From contig NC_046677.1 of NCBI RefSeq assembly GCF_003369915.1, positions 29,034,913-29,098,912 of the forward strand: a stretch of 64,000 nt of DNA, in the 5' to 3' direction. This DNA is from Drosophila miranda (Eukaryota > Arthropoda > Insecta > Diptera > Drosophilidae). Shown piece after piece: positions 37,159-47,128 of this stretch. Positions within the stretch are counted from its first letter, which is position 1. Each line of letters starts with the position of its first letter. The position numbers were made by a program, and so were the translations under genes. The notes under the pieces are model-generated. The model searched no databases. It was given only the letters and a program-made list of their open reading frames with translations, and was not told where the DNA came from.

Positions 37159-38948
37159 TTATATATCATCTTCGAAAAGGGCAATTATACGACGCCTCTG
37201 GGCATCGTCGTCTGAGTTAATAGTAGGTTCATTCTCGTTTTGGCTGTTATGATAGTTACTGTTGTGAATCTCCAAGTCGGAGACAGAGTCAAAGGGTAAA
37301 TTGCACTGCCCGCAGCGAGCCGAGAATGATGGAGGGGCCGCCTGAGCAGGAGGAGTGCCTGAACCGGGTGTGACTGCAGCACGCTGCAGCTTTTCCAGAA
37401 ACGATACCCGCTCCTTGTGCTTGTCGCCGTCTGGCTGCTGCTGCGCTGGAGGCCGAAGTCCCAAGCCGAGAGGCTCCCTGCGCTTTTTCCCATTGGGCTG
37501 CGGGGGCGAAGGTCGCAGACTCTGCTGCGGCGAGGGTCGAAGACCCATTCCGATCGAACTATTTGCGGGTTTCACGCGAATGGGAATGGGTTTCTTCACC
37601 CCTGCCAGCGAGGCTCTTGGGGAATCAGTAATCGCAGAATTAGTACTCTCGGTGCGCTCAATCGCTTTTGGCTTACACTGAGAATTCGTACTCTCCGAGC
37701 GGGCAATCGCATATAGGACATTGTTCTCCGCCGTAATAGGCGTTGTCGTACCACTAACATAGTCGAACATATCGTCAAGTTTCACCTCTAACTCTACCGT
37801 GGGTGCTGCTGCTGTTTTCTCACCATTTGAGACCTTCACTTGGTTCAGTTTTTCGGCCAGCAGCGTGTCAATGGAATGTTCCTGCAGCCAAGTGCAGGTT
37901 TTGTGCAATGCAAAGATCATGCGCCTGATGAACTCGTGGGGCGAGACCATCTTCTGTTTTCTTATTTCTAGCAACCTTGTCGTCTCGGTCACAAATGTGA
38001 TGAACTGATACTCAACGCAGTTGTCCAGATGCGTCTGGTGGGAGTCCTCGAACATGAACCGCTTAAGGCATGCAGGGCATTTGCGCTCCTTCCACATAGG
38101 CTCTGGAATAGTGACCTTAATGTCGCGCAACTGGTCCTGCTCCATGGGATCGTCTTCCTCGAAATTCGTTTCGCTATAATTGTAGCAATTCTTGTGCTTT
38201 CGCAGCAGGGCAGCCTCCTCGTTCTCATCGCTAGAGCTGACAGCGGCATAGTCTTCCTCGTCCTCGACAACACCATTGCCGTTGCCGTTGACGTTTCCGC
38301 TGGTGGTCGGCAGCTCCATGTCCCTACTGTGCTTTGCCTTCCTCTGGAAGGCATTACACTGCTGATTCTTGTCGTATAATAAATTTAAATACTGTGTTCG
38401 TTGTTCGGAGTTGACGCTCAGCTGTGGCACGTTCTGGTTGAGCAGTTGCTTGTGAACTTTGTCTTTTGTTCCCTCCAGCTTCACGGCGTTGTTCAACAAC
38501 AGGTTGTGCACAGGCCGCTGCTCCACATACCGCAGATCCTCGGCCGTGAACAGTGCACTCTCCTTATCTTGTTGACTCTTCTCCGATATATTCACCGACT
38601 TTTGTTGATAGAGCGCCGCCAGCTTAAGACTGAGTGCGTTCTTAATGCACTGCTCTCGGAATGTGACGGCGTGTTTTAGATACGAAATGCATGGTGCGCA
38701 TATGTTGCGTGGCAGTCCATCGTCTGTAGAGTTCTAGAAAAGAGACAGCACTTGAAAGACTTCGTAACTTTTTTGGAATATTCGAGGCGTACTTTCAAAC
38801 CCGTCGTCTCCTCAAGCAATATGTTAATCGGCTTCTGCCAATTGAGAAACTCATTTGTGGTACCATGCAAATACGTTGGTATCTTGGCAAAAATCTCATA
38901 GTCTGCGGGGCTGCTGCAGATGCGACAAATGTTGCCCCACTGCGTCAT
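37159..38948 (-). CDS. ZAD-type zinc-finger protein with few fingers
   Basis: Two exons on the minus strand, 38793-38948 and 37159-38733 (576 aa), with AAA|GTACGC joined to TTCTAG|AAC. Exon 1 begins MTQWGNICRICSSP and exon 2 continues NSTDDGLPRNICAPC, giving the four cysteines (two in CRIC, two in ICAPC) of a ZAD dimerisation domain at residues about 6-75. An acidic, Ser/Asn-rich region follows. One C2HC-like motif (CPACLKRF...H...C, about 269-289) and one C-terminal C2H2 (CGQCNLPF...H...H, about 523-545) are seen. Most ZAD proteins have long finger arrays; this one does not, so direct DNA recognition by an array is unlikely. The start is divergent from mRpL27, 385 bp apart, probably with a shared promoter region. 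Confidence 0.85.
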
Positions 38949-39333
38949 GCTTATATTTAAACTTTAAACCTTAATTCTAAATAAATGTAAATTTCTTTGT
39001 CGGCGAGTGTTGCTCTAATGGATTAGGGTAAAAATTACATCAACAGCTTGTCATGAACAGCTGGCTGTATGCGTCTTACAGCACATTTTCCAATGCATTC
39101 CAAGATAATTATATTGCAATGCTTAAATATTTCTGTATTTTGATGCAAATAAAGAGACAAATTGCTCGATTTTTGTATAATTTAAGCAGCATAGTGTAGT
39201 TAGTATAGTTCTTCATCCATTGGAATTCGGGATTTTATATATTTTTTTCTTTTGTGATGTGTGGCAACACTTAAGCTGGAATTGCATAAACAAAAGAAAA
39301 CCTGTCGCTATTTATTCAATTAAAAACTCCGAA

Positions 39334-39875
39334 ATGTCGTTTACTATAATGCAAAAACTGTCGCTGCAGTGTCTCAAAGCAGACCAGCCTCTGATAAGTA
39401 CGTATTGAATAGTCCCAACCTGCTGACGCGATCTAATTGCAAGTGCTTCCGTAGCCACCATACGTAATGCCAGTAAGAAGACCGGCGGCAGTACCCGGAA
39501 TAAGAAAGGACATCCCAGACCAAAGCACCGTGGATGGCGAGTGATGGACGGACACATTGTCTCTGAAGGCACAATATTGGCCACACAGCTGACAACTCGA
39601 TTCCATCCGGGCTTGAATGTAAGGTTAACCACAGAAGCATCGATGTAAATTAAACAATGTTTATCCATCAGGTGGGCTTTGGACGCAATGGAACTCTGTT
39701 TGCCATGGAGCACGGAAAAGTTTACGTGACCTGCGAGACAATCGAGCCAAATTGGGACCACACCTGGGTTCAGAGAAACTACGCAGGACGACAGAACCAA
39801 ACCATCTATAAGAAGTTTTTCAACGTTATTCCAGAAAAGCAACATCAGCGCTTTCGCTTAGTGGATGAAGTTTAA
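39334..39875 (+). CDS. mRpL27: mitochondrial ribosomal protein bL27m
   Basis: Three exons, 39334-39397, 39455-39618 and 39672-39875 (143 aa). The splice joins are A|GTACGT to GTAG|CC, and AAT|GTAAGG to ATCAG|GTG. The mature bacterial L27 core is plain: ASKKTGGSTRNKKGHPRPKH, then GHIVSEGTILATQ, RFHPGLNVG.GRNGTLFA and a C-terminal FFNVIPEK. The first about 26 residues are the organelle-targeting extension. bL27m lies near the peptidyl-transferase centre of the mitochondrial large subunit. Introns are 57 and 53 bp. The gene is followed at once by the large tandem repeat array. Confidence 0.93.
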
Positions 39876-39972
39876 AATGTTATTAAATTGTTGGCCAGAA
39901 AAAACGCTGTTTTATTAAATATTTCAAAATTTATTTCGAAGGTAGTGTGCACCTAACAGCACTTCCTGAGCA

Positions 39973-41393
39973 CATTGCGACTCTTTTTTGGTTGGACTTT
40001 TTCGTTTAACCCTGTTTTTACAATAAATACAATAAAAGCAAGGATTAAAAACCATCCAATCTTGTAGAAAATTTATTCATCAATGAGATAAAACTATGTG
40101 GGCATTGCTGAGAGATTTAGTTAGTCAGCATTATTCAATGGAATATCAAAATTGAGCAATATGAACGAATTTCCTTTTTCGTTTGTCTTGATTGACCTAT
40201 TTCGCTATTTGTTTTTTGTTTGACTTATTTCGCTAAAACCTCTTTTTACGCAAAGTCCAATAAAAGCAAGTGTTTAAAATACAACAGTCAAGTTGAGAAT
40301 AGTTTAATTAATCGGATAAAATTATGTGGGCATGGCTAAATGTTCTATATAGCTAGTAATATTAAACGGAAGAAAGAAAACGAGGAATATGTAAAATAGA
40401 ACTTGAATTCGTCAGTATATATACGGTATATTTTGAAAATGAGGCGGTATGTTTCTGAGGGTCGGACGGTATATTTTATCGATAAATCCGCGGTCACACT
40501 GATCTCATCTAGTGATGTAAGTTTGAATGAAAACATCGATGTCGATGTCCATCGATGTTGTCAAAATCAAACGATGTTGGATTGATACATCGGATTTATT
40601 CTTCGATGCATCGATGTTTTTTTACATCACTATCACTCTAGTTCAAAAAACATCGCTGACATTAATTTAATTTTCAATGTTATATAGAAATCCAATAAAA
40701 GCAAGTATTTCGAATAGGCCAATCATGTATAGAATTGATTCATCAATCGTACAAAATTGAGTGGGCATGGCTAAATGTTCCATATAGATAGTATTATTCA
40801 ACGGAACAAAGAATATAAGGAATTGGTCGTTTTTTTGAATCGAATTTGAATTCGCCGCAGTTCGCCCCAGTTCGCCGCAGTTCGCTTTAGCAACAATGAG
40901 TCCCATTCCATACACAAATGTTGCGCATTCCATACACAAAAGTTGCGGAAACATTTACTTGAAAACCGTTTTTTGGCCAAAATAAAATACATAAAGGTAA
41001 TTTAAAGAAACAATCTTGTAGAAAATGCATTTATCTATGGGATAAAGCTAAGTGCGCAAATCTATATAGCTTGAAATATAGGCAATACCCGATTCGCCGC
41101 AGTTTCGCTATTGCAACAATGAGTCCCATTCCATACACAAATGTTGCTAATTCCATGCCAAATGTTGCTAATTCCAAGCACACATACCCTGGGGGAAATG
41201 AATGTTATAGAATTGTGAATACGTTTGTCTTCCAAGGCTCAGTAGGTATCAGGATCGACATAAATATATACAAGATACTAATAATGTACTTGAATATGTC
41301 TAAAGAATATCAATTTGAGAAAAGGTCTTTATTAATCACGTTTCATCTTCATATCAAATTAACAAAATAGGGTATACAAAGACCTACACGCAA
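39973..41393 (+). repeat. large AT-rich repeat, tandem copy 1 (about 1.42 kb)
   Basis: It starts CATTGCGACTC. Order of parts: two sub-units with AATAAAAGCAAG and GTGGGCAT; a promoter-like block (40414-40640); a third sub-unit (about 40660-40830); GTTCGCCGCAG repeats; CCATTCCATACACAAATGTTGC repeats; a fourth short sub-unit; then a unique-looking tail ending AAAATAGGGTATACAAAG. Copy 2 follows directly. Confidence 0.92.
40425..40501 (+). promoter_or_regulatory. promoter-like block inside repeat copy 1
   Basis: GGTATATTTT at 40425-40434 and 40468-40477 (motif 6), TATCGATA at 40477-40484 (DRE) and CGGTCACACTG at 40491-40501 (motif 1) occur in the order and spacing of Drosophila housekeeping promoters. 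CATCGATG words and CATCACTAT (motif 7-like, about 40625) follow. No gene begins here, so this is a free-standing promoter-like module. Confidence 0.75.
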
Positions 41394-42699
41394 CATAGTG
41401 ACTCTTTTTTTGTTGGACTTTTTCGTTTAACCCTGTTTTTACAATAAATACAATAAAAGCAAGGATTAAACACTATCCAATCTTGTAGAAAATTGATTCA
41501 TCAATCGGATAAAATTATGTGGGCATTGCTGAGAGATTTAGTTAGTCAGCATTATTCAATGGAATATCAAAATTGAGCAACATGAACGAATTTCCTTTTT
41601 CGTTTGTTTTGATTGACCTATTTCGCTATTTGTTTTTTGTTTGACTTATTTCGCTAAAACCTCTGTTTACGCAAAGTCCAATAAAAGCAAGTGTTTAAAA
41701 TAAGACAGTCAAGTTGAGAATAGTTTAATTAATCGGATAAAATTATGTGGGCATGGCTAAATGTTCTATATAGCTAGTAATATTAAACGGAAGAAAGAAA
41801 ACGAGGAATATGTAAAATAGAACTTGAATTCGTCAGTATATATACGGTATATTTTGAAAATGAGGCGGTATATTTCGGTATATTTCTGAGGGTCATACTG
41901 CTCCCATGGTATTTTTGTCAATTTCATCAATCTATTAATTTAATTTTCAATGTTATATAAAAATCCAATAAAAGCAAGTATTTCGAATAGGCCAATCATG
42001 TATAGAATTGATTCATCAATCGTACAAAATTGAGTGGGCATGGCTAAATGTTCCATATAGATAGTATTATTCAACGGAACAAAGAATATAAGGAATTGGT
42101 CGTTTTTTTGAATCGAATTTGAATTCGCCGCAGTTCGCCCCAGTTCGCCGCAGTTCGCCGCAGTTCGCTTTAGCAACAATGAGTCCCATTCCATACACAA
42201 ATGTTGCGCATTCCATACACAAAAGTTGCGGAAACATTTACTTGAAAACCGTTTTTTTGCCAAAATAAAATACATAAAGGTAATTTAAAGAAACAATCTT
42301 GTAGAAAATGCATTTATCTATGGGATAAAGCTAAGTGGGCAAATCTATATAGCTTGAAATATAGGCAATACCCGTTCGCCGCAGTTTCGCTTTTGCAACA
42401 ATGAGTCTCATTCCATGCACAAATGTTGCTAATTCCGTGCACAAATGTTGCTAATTCCAAGCACACATACCCTGGGGGAAATGGATGTTATAGAATTGTG
42501 AATACGTTTGTCTTCCAAGGCTCAGTAGGTATCAGGATCGACATAAATATATACAAGATACTAATAATGTACTTGAATATGTCTAAAGAATATCAATTTG
42601 AGAAAAGGTCTTTATAAATCACGTTTCATCTTCATATCAAATTAACAAAATAGGGTATACAAAGGCCTATACACGCATCACGTCTTCAAATACCAGCAA
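41394..42699 (+). repeat. large AT-rich repeat, tandem copy 2 (about 1.31 kb)
   Basis: It has the same order of parts as copy 1, with very high similarity in the shared segments. It lacks the DRE/motif 1 block (the sequence passes from GTATATTTCTGAGGGTC to the third sub-unit) and carries one extra GTTCGCCGCA unit. Confidence 0.92.
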
Positions 42700-43200
42700 C
42701 ATTGCGACTCTTTTTTGGTTGGACTTTTTCGTTTAAACCTTTTTTTACAATAAATACAATAAAAGCAAGGATTAAAAACCATCCAATCTTGTAGAAAATT
42801 TATTCATCAATGGGATAAAACTATGTGGGCATTGCTGAGAGATTTAGTTAGTCAGCATTATTCAATGGAATATCAAAATTGAGCAATATGAACGAATTTC
42901 CTTTTTCGTTTGTTTTGATTGACCTATTTCGCTATTTGTTTTTTGTTTGACTTATTTCGCTAAAACCTCTTTTTACGCAAAGTCCAATAAAAGCAAGTGT
43001 TTAAAATAAGACAGTCAAGTTGAGAATAGTTTAGTTAATCGGATAAAATTATGTGGGCATGGCTAAATGTTCTATATAGCTAGTAATATTAAACGGAAGA
43101 AAGAAAACGAGGAATATGTAAAATAGAACTTGAATTCGTCAGTATATATACGGTATATTTTGAAAATGAGGCGGTATATTTCGGTATATTTCTGATGTCG
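42700..43200 (+). repeat. large AT-rich repeat, partial tandem copy 3
   Basis: It begins CATTGCGACTC, runs through the first two sub-units and the GTATATTT cluster (about 43140-43195), and stops where the RpL27A promoter begins. Confidence 0.92.
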
Positions 43201-43266
43201 ATGTCTATCGATGTTGTCATCGATGCATCGATGTTTTCTTACATCACTATTTCCTTCTTTCTTTCC
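43195..43266 (+). promoter_or_regulatory. RpL27A promoter with TCT initiator
   Basis: GATGTCGATG, TATCGATG and CATCGATG words (DRE-like) are followed by ACATCACTAT (motif 7-like) and the pyrimidine tract TTCCTTCTTTCTTTCC at 43251-43266. The tract fits the TCT initiator and 5' TOP used by ribosomal protein genes. The start codon is at 43279. Confidence 0.75.
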
Positions 43267-43278
43267 AAAACTCTGAAG

Positions 43279-44213
43279 ATGGTGAGTACGTTGTGCATTT
43301 TGAATTAGTTTTAATGGGAAAATAATCACACCTGCCTATGGCTAGGCTTGATTAACTGTGCTGCTGTTTAGCTGCACATAGTTTAAAGAAAAGTGTGCAA
43401 TAGCACAATGTGAAAGTGAGCAAAACGGCCAAAGCGACTTCGGCGTGGCAACATAACCTCACACGTGCCATTGGCCGCAGTCGTGCCAGCTGTCACACGT
43501 GCAGGTAAACATGAATTAAAGGCGAATTACTTTCCTACTTGTAGTCAAATATCAAGCGGAAGAAGACCAGAAAGCTGCGTGGTCATGTCAGCCATGGTCA
43601 TGGTCGTATCGGCAAGCACCGCAAGCATCCCGGAGGTCGCGGTAACGCTGGTGGCATGCACCACCACCGCATCAACTTCGACAAATACCATCCTGGCTAC
43701 TTCGGCAAGGTCGGTATGAGGAACTTCCACTTGCGCCGCCAGCACAAGTTCAGGCCCGAAATCAACCTGGACAAACTCTGGTCCCTGGTCGGTCCCGAGA
43801 AATTCGCCGAGCTGGAGAAGGAGAAGAGCACAAAAGCTCCAGTCATCGATTTGGTGAAATTCGTAAGTTGAAACCTTGACCCTTTTCCTTTTTTTGCTGC
43901 TGTTTGCTGTGTCTTTGAACATGAAGATATCCCCAAGGCGATGGGCGGACTGAATGCGACCGTACAATTGCTCTCACCATGTAGAGAAAGCCTTACAGAT
44001 CAAAGACACAGCCACAAGCAAATGGGGTCTCTACCGATTCGCATGAAGAACAATTTTTAATATCAGTTCAATTTCTTTCTGCAGGGCTACTACAAGCTGC
44101 TGGGTCGTGGTCATCTACCCGCCCGCCCCGTCATTGTGAAGGCCAAGTACTTCTCCAAGAAGGCTGAAGACAAAATCAAGAAGGCCGGTGGTGTGTGCTT
44201 GCTGAGTGCCTAA
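43279..44213 (+). CDS. RpL27A: ribosomal protein uL15 (RpL27A)
   Basis: Cytosolic large-subunit ribosomal protein of 149 aa. Exon 1 contributes only the ATG (43279-43281). Exons 2 and 3 are 43545-43862 and 44085-44213; TTC|GTAAGT joins CTGCAG|GGC. The protein starts [20 protein letters not shown] and ends GGVCLLSA, essentially the melanogaster sequence. The introns are 263 and 222 bp, long for this window and typical of snoRNA hosts. A likely 3' UTR intron (44220-44331, GTGCGT...TTTCAG) follows the stop. AATAAA is at 44396-44401. It sits directly after the partial repeat copy. Confidence 0.97.
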
Positions 44214-44479
44214 GTTAAGGTGCGTTTAGTGCTTTAATATATAAGATGCACTTACTGTAGATGAACTGTAGTTCAAAGATGTTATGTTCCTTGGATGTAT
44301 TCCCCATTATAATGTTTCATTTTCTTTTCAGATTCCTCTTCTTCAGAAAAAAGCAAACGGATTACATTCGAACATCAAAAATGTATTTGTTTTTTAATAA
44401 ATTTAAAAGAAAAACAATCTTTTCTATGAAAATTTAGTATACGTGAACTTGTGACACAGCTATGATTCTTGGCTGTCTT

Positions 44480-45070
44480 TTTTATAACTCTAAAATGTGG
44501 CCGCTTGGCAAGACTACCAACAGGCAGGAGAGCGATCCAGAGAGGATTTCACCATCTTTTTCCCCGTCATCACTGGGTTCCGTCTGTTGAGCTTTGATTT
44601 TTCCTCCCGCTAGTCTAGCCATCATGGTCCTGTTCATGGGTGGTCTTGCTGCCAGCTCGATGGGCTTGTTACATTCTTGGCTCTTGTTGCGTTCACGCGG
44701 CGTTCCTGGTGACGGCACATTATTTCAATTAGAAATTCTAGTATGAATGGCATTTGCTTGTGCATCCAGTCCACGATTTTGCTGGACTGGAAGGTAATAA
44801 TACTATGGCTCAAAAAACACCTGCCATCCATCCGCAGGAGCTTAACAGTCGATCCAGATCCAGACGTCTGCTTTTCGTAGGAACGTTTGCACTACACAGC
44901 GTTCCTGATAGAGTTTCGAGACTATCAGTTGCTCCAGCCGAGAGTTCTTGTGCCAGAACGGTATCAAGCCCAAAATCACAGTGCGAGAGCACTTCTGATC
45001 CGATAGAAGTAGAAACCACAACGTGGGGCGTTATGTCTGTGGGGGCTATATTAAAGGACGCCCAAATAGA
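44480..45070 (-). pseudogene. possible decayed host gene fragment (unidentified)
   Basis: Protein-like pieces lie on the minus strand in different frames. One frame reads ILGLIPFWHKNSRLEQLIVS and onward until a stop near 44850. A second reads SSKIVDWMHKQMPFILEFLI (about 44700-44790). A third reads NKPIELAARPPMNRTMMARL then AGGKIKAQQ (about 44570-44690). No single set of splice sites joins them well, though CAG|GTGTTT to CACCAG|GAAC can link a fourth open frame (from 45097) to the last. I do not recognise the parent protein. A real multi-exon gene or a retained fragment are both possible. Confidence 0.35.
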
Positions 45071-45115
45071 AGGGAATTTTTTTACATTTATTTTCATGAA
45101 TTATAATATGATTGC

Positions 45116-45373
45116 TTAGTCATCCAGCTTCTCGGGGGGTGGTCCACAAGGCTGCAGCATGCGCTCCATCAGATTAAACCGGACCCGTGCCTTTGACTCG
45201 TTCTCCGCAATGGCGAAGTAATTGAGTATATCGTAGTGCCCCATGTAGCTGGCCAGCGAGTCCCGGTGCTGGTTGGTCAGCCACTCGAACTTGGTCGTAT
45301 CCGCGTGCCCGGTGCCGATGTACTTGCTCTGGAGATGCTCCAGCTGGCTGTGGATATTGTAGCGTTCGCCCAT
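45116..45373 (-). CDS. Sf3b5: splicing factor 3b subunit 5
   Basis: A single-exon 85 aa protein beginning MGERYNIHSQLEHLQSKYIG and ending PPPEKLDD, nearly identical to the very conserved SF3B10/SF3b5 of all animals. It is a small structural subunit of the SF3b complex in the U2 snRNP, involved in branch-point recognition. ATG at 45373 is chosen because the family starts exactly there; the frame stays open 31 codons upstream. It is divergent from Gs1l with about 620 bp between start codons. I recall the melanogaster gene as lying on another arm, so a relocation is possible, but I am not certain of that location. Confidence 0.96.
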   Translation of the reverse strand: MGERYNIHSQLEHLQSKYIGTGHADTTKFEWLTNQHRDSLASYMGHYDILNYFAIAENESKARVRFNLMERMLQPCGPPPEKLDD

Positions 45374-45990
45374 TTCGGAAAAAATGGAAAATAAGCAATT
45401 AAATATATCAAAATTGGCGTCTGTGTTTGTTTTTTTTTTTGCCGACGAGCGCTGCCACACTTTCACATATTCTATTTTTTTCTCCGAAGTGGACAGGGAT
45501 TAACCCATTGTCGACCAGTGTGTATTCTTCACGAAAATTATGGGTCTTGAAGATTTTTCGCGCAGTTCAGGTGAAGATATCGTGGTCTAATTTTAAGTAA
45601 AGGTGAATTGGACTGAAGGATTGGATGAATCCACAAAAATATTTATCTAGTTAGCATCCTTTTTAAATGAAGGGGGCTTAAGTGGGCTAAGCCCCAGTAA
45701 ACACTGTTCACGAAGGAATCGAAGCAAACGTTACGTGTAGGTCAAGGCTTATCATAATTTGGCAGTGGAACGTCCTTGGGTCAAGGACACCATCGAATTA
45801 AATGTAATAAGAAGACGCGAAAGACCTTGGCAAGGGTGAAAGAGAGAGGCGGAGATTGGCGAACATCTGATGTGAACGTGCATCGAAGTGAAGTGACGTT
45901 CTAACGTCTGTTTATTGCAGCTCTTTGGGCAAATTTACTAACAACTGACAACCACCGCATTACATAAGAGCCGTACTGGAGGAAGACAAA

Positions 45991-47128
45991 ATGGCCAAAA
46001 AGGTATTGAGAAATGTGACCCACTGCATCTTCGATATGGACGGCCTCTTGCTGGGTAAGTGTCGCATGCGCTTGTGATTGTGATTGAATTAGCGTCTCTT
46101 ACACAAACCAGACACCGAGCGCCTATACACGGAGGCCGCGCAAAAAGTACTCGATCCGTATGACAAGACGTTCACGTTCGATGTTAAGGAGCAGCTAATG
46201 GGTCTGCAGACACGGCAGGTGGCTGAGTTTATGGTCAATACATACGAACTGCCGATCACCTGGGAGGAGTATGCCAAACAACAACGCGACAATGCTCTAA
46301 CCTTAATGGGGAATGCCCAATTGATGCCAGGTACTAATCTATGTTTTGGTATCTAACATTCCAGACACTGAGAGAATATACGAGGAGATCACTAAGCAAA
46401 TAGCCGCCTCCTTTGGCCGTCCATATCCGGAGGCAACGCGGTTTCGGGTTATGGGCACCACGGAAGAGCGATCGGCCGAAATCGTCATCAGCGAATGCAA
46501 TTTGCCCATTTCGTTGAATGACTTCCTCAAGCGCTATTCGGATATGTGCCACAAGCGTCTTGGAAACGTTCCGCTTCTGGAAGGTTAGCACCGCCAGTAC
46601 ACTAAAAGGCTTCCCGTTCATCATCTATTGCGCGCTCTCAGCATGCCCTCCCATTCGAATGTTACCGAAACCGAGAATTACAACAATCGTAATTATGTTT
46701 CGTAATATCTTTCAGGTGCCGCACGCCTTTTGCGTCATTTGCATGCCAATAAGGTGCCTTTCGCCCTGGCCACCAGCTCCGGAGCCGACATGGTGGAGCT
46801 GAAGTCCACACACCACAAGGAACTATTCAATTTGTTCAATCACAAGGTGTGCGGCTCCACCGACGCCGAGGTGAAGAACGGCAAACCAGCGCCCGATATC
46901 TTTTTGGTGGCCGCTGGAAGGTTCGGTGACACGCCAGATCCGTCCAAGTGCTTGGTGTTTGAGGATTCGCCCAACGGCGTGACGGCGGGTGAAAGTGCTG
47001 GCATGCAGGTGATTATGGTGCCAGATCCACGCTTGTCCGAGGAGCGATGCTCCCATGCCACACAAGTGCTGCGGTCCCTGGAGGATTTCAAGCCGGAGCA
47101 GTTTGGTCTGCCACCGTTTAGCGATTGA
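45991..47128 (+). CDS. Gs1l: GS1-like HAD phosphatase (pseudouridine-5'-phosphatase family)
   Basis: Form A: 45991-46054, 46112-46330, 46716-47128 (231 aa). HAD motif I IFDMDGLLLDTE spans the exon 1/2 junction, with the second D of LLLD split across it. Motif II is ALATSSG, the lysine motif III is NGKPAPD, and motif IV is VFEDSPNGV. These make a Mg-dependent Rossmannoid phosphatase, probably acting on pseudouridine 5'-phosphate or a similar small phosphate in the cytosol. Exon 2 encodes the helical cap that selects substrate. A second exon of the same length and phase (46365-46583) can replace it; see the separate entry. RpL27A, Gs1l and ND-B8 have consecutive-looking melanogaster CG numbers as I recall, supporting old linkage. 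Confidence 0.95.
46365..46583 (+). CDS. Gs1l: alternative, mutually exclusive cap exon of Gs1l
   Basis: A 219 bp exon with acceptor CATTCCAG|ACACTG and donor GAAG|GTTAGC, identical in length and phase to the upstream exon 46112-46330. It encodes DTERIYEEITKQIAASFGRP, VMGTTEERSAEI and LPISLNDFLKRY, aligning along its whole length with exon 2 (DTERLYTEA..., LMGLQTRQVAEF, LPITWEEYAKQQ). Both restore the DTE of HAD motif I and join GAARLLRHLHAN in exon 3. Only 34 bp separates the two exons, too short for a normal intron, so a transcript should include one or the other. The identity between the two caps is low, so the duplication is old. Confidence 0.88.
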
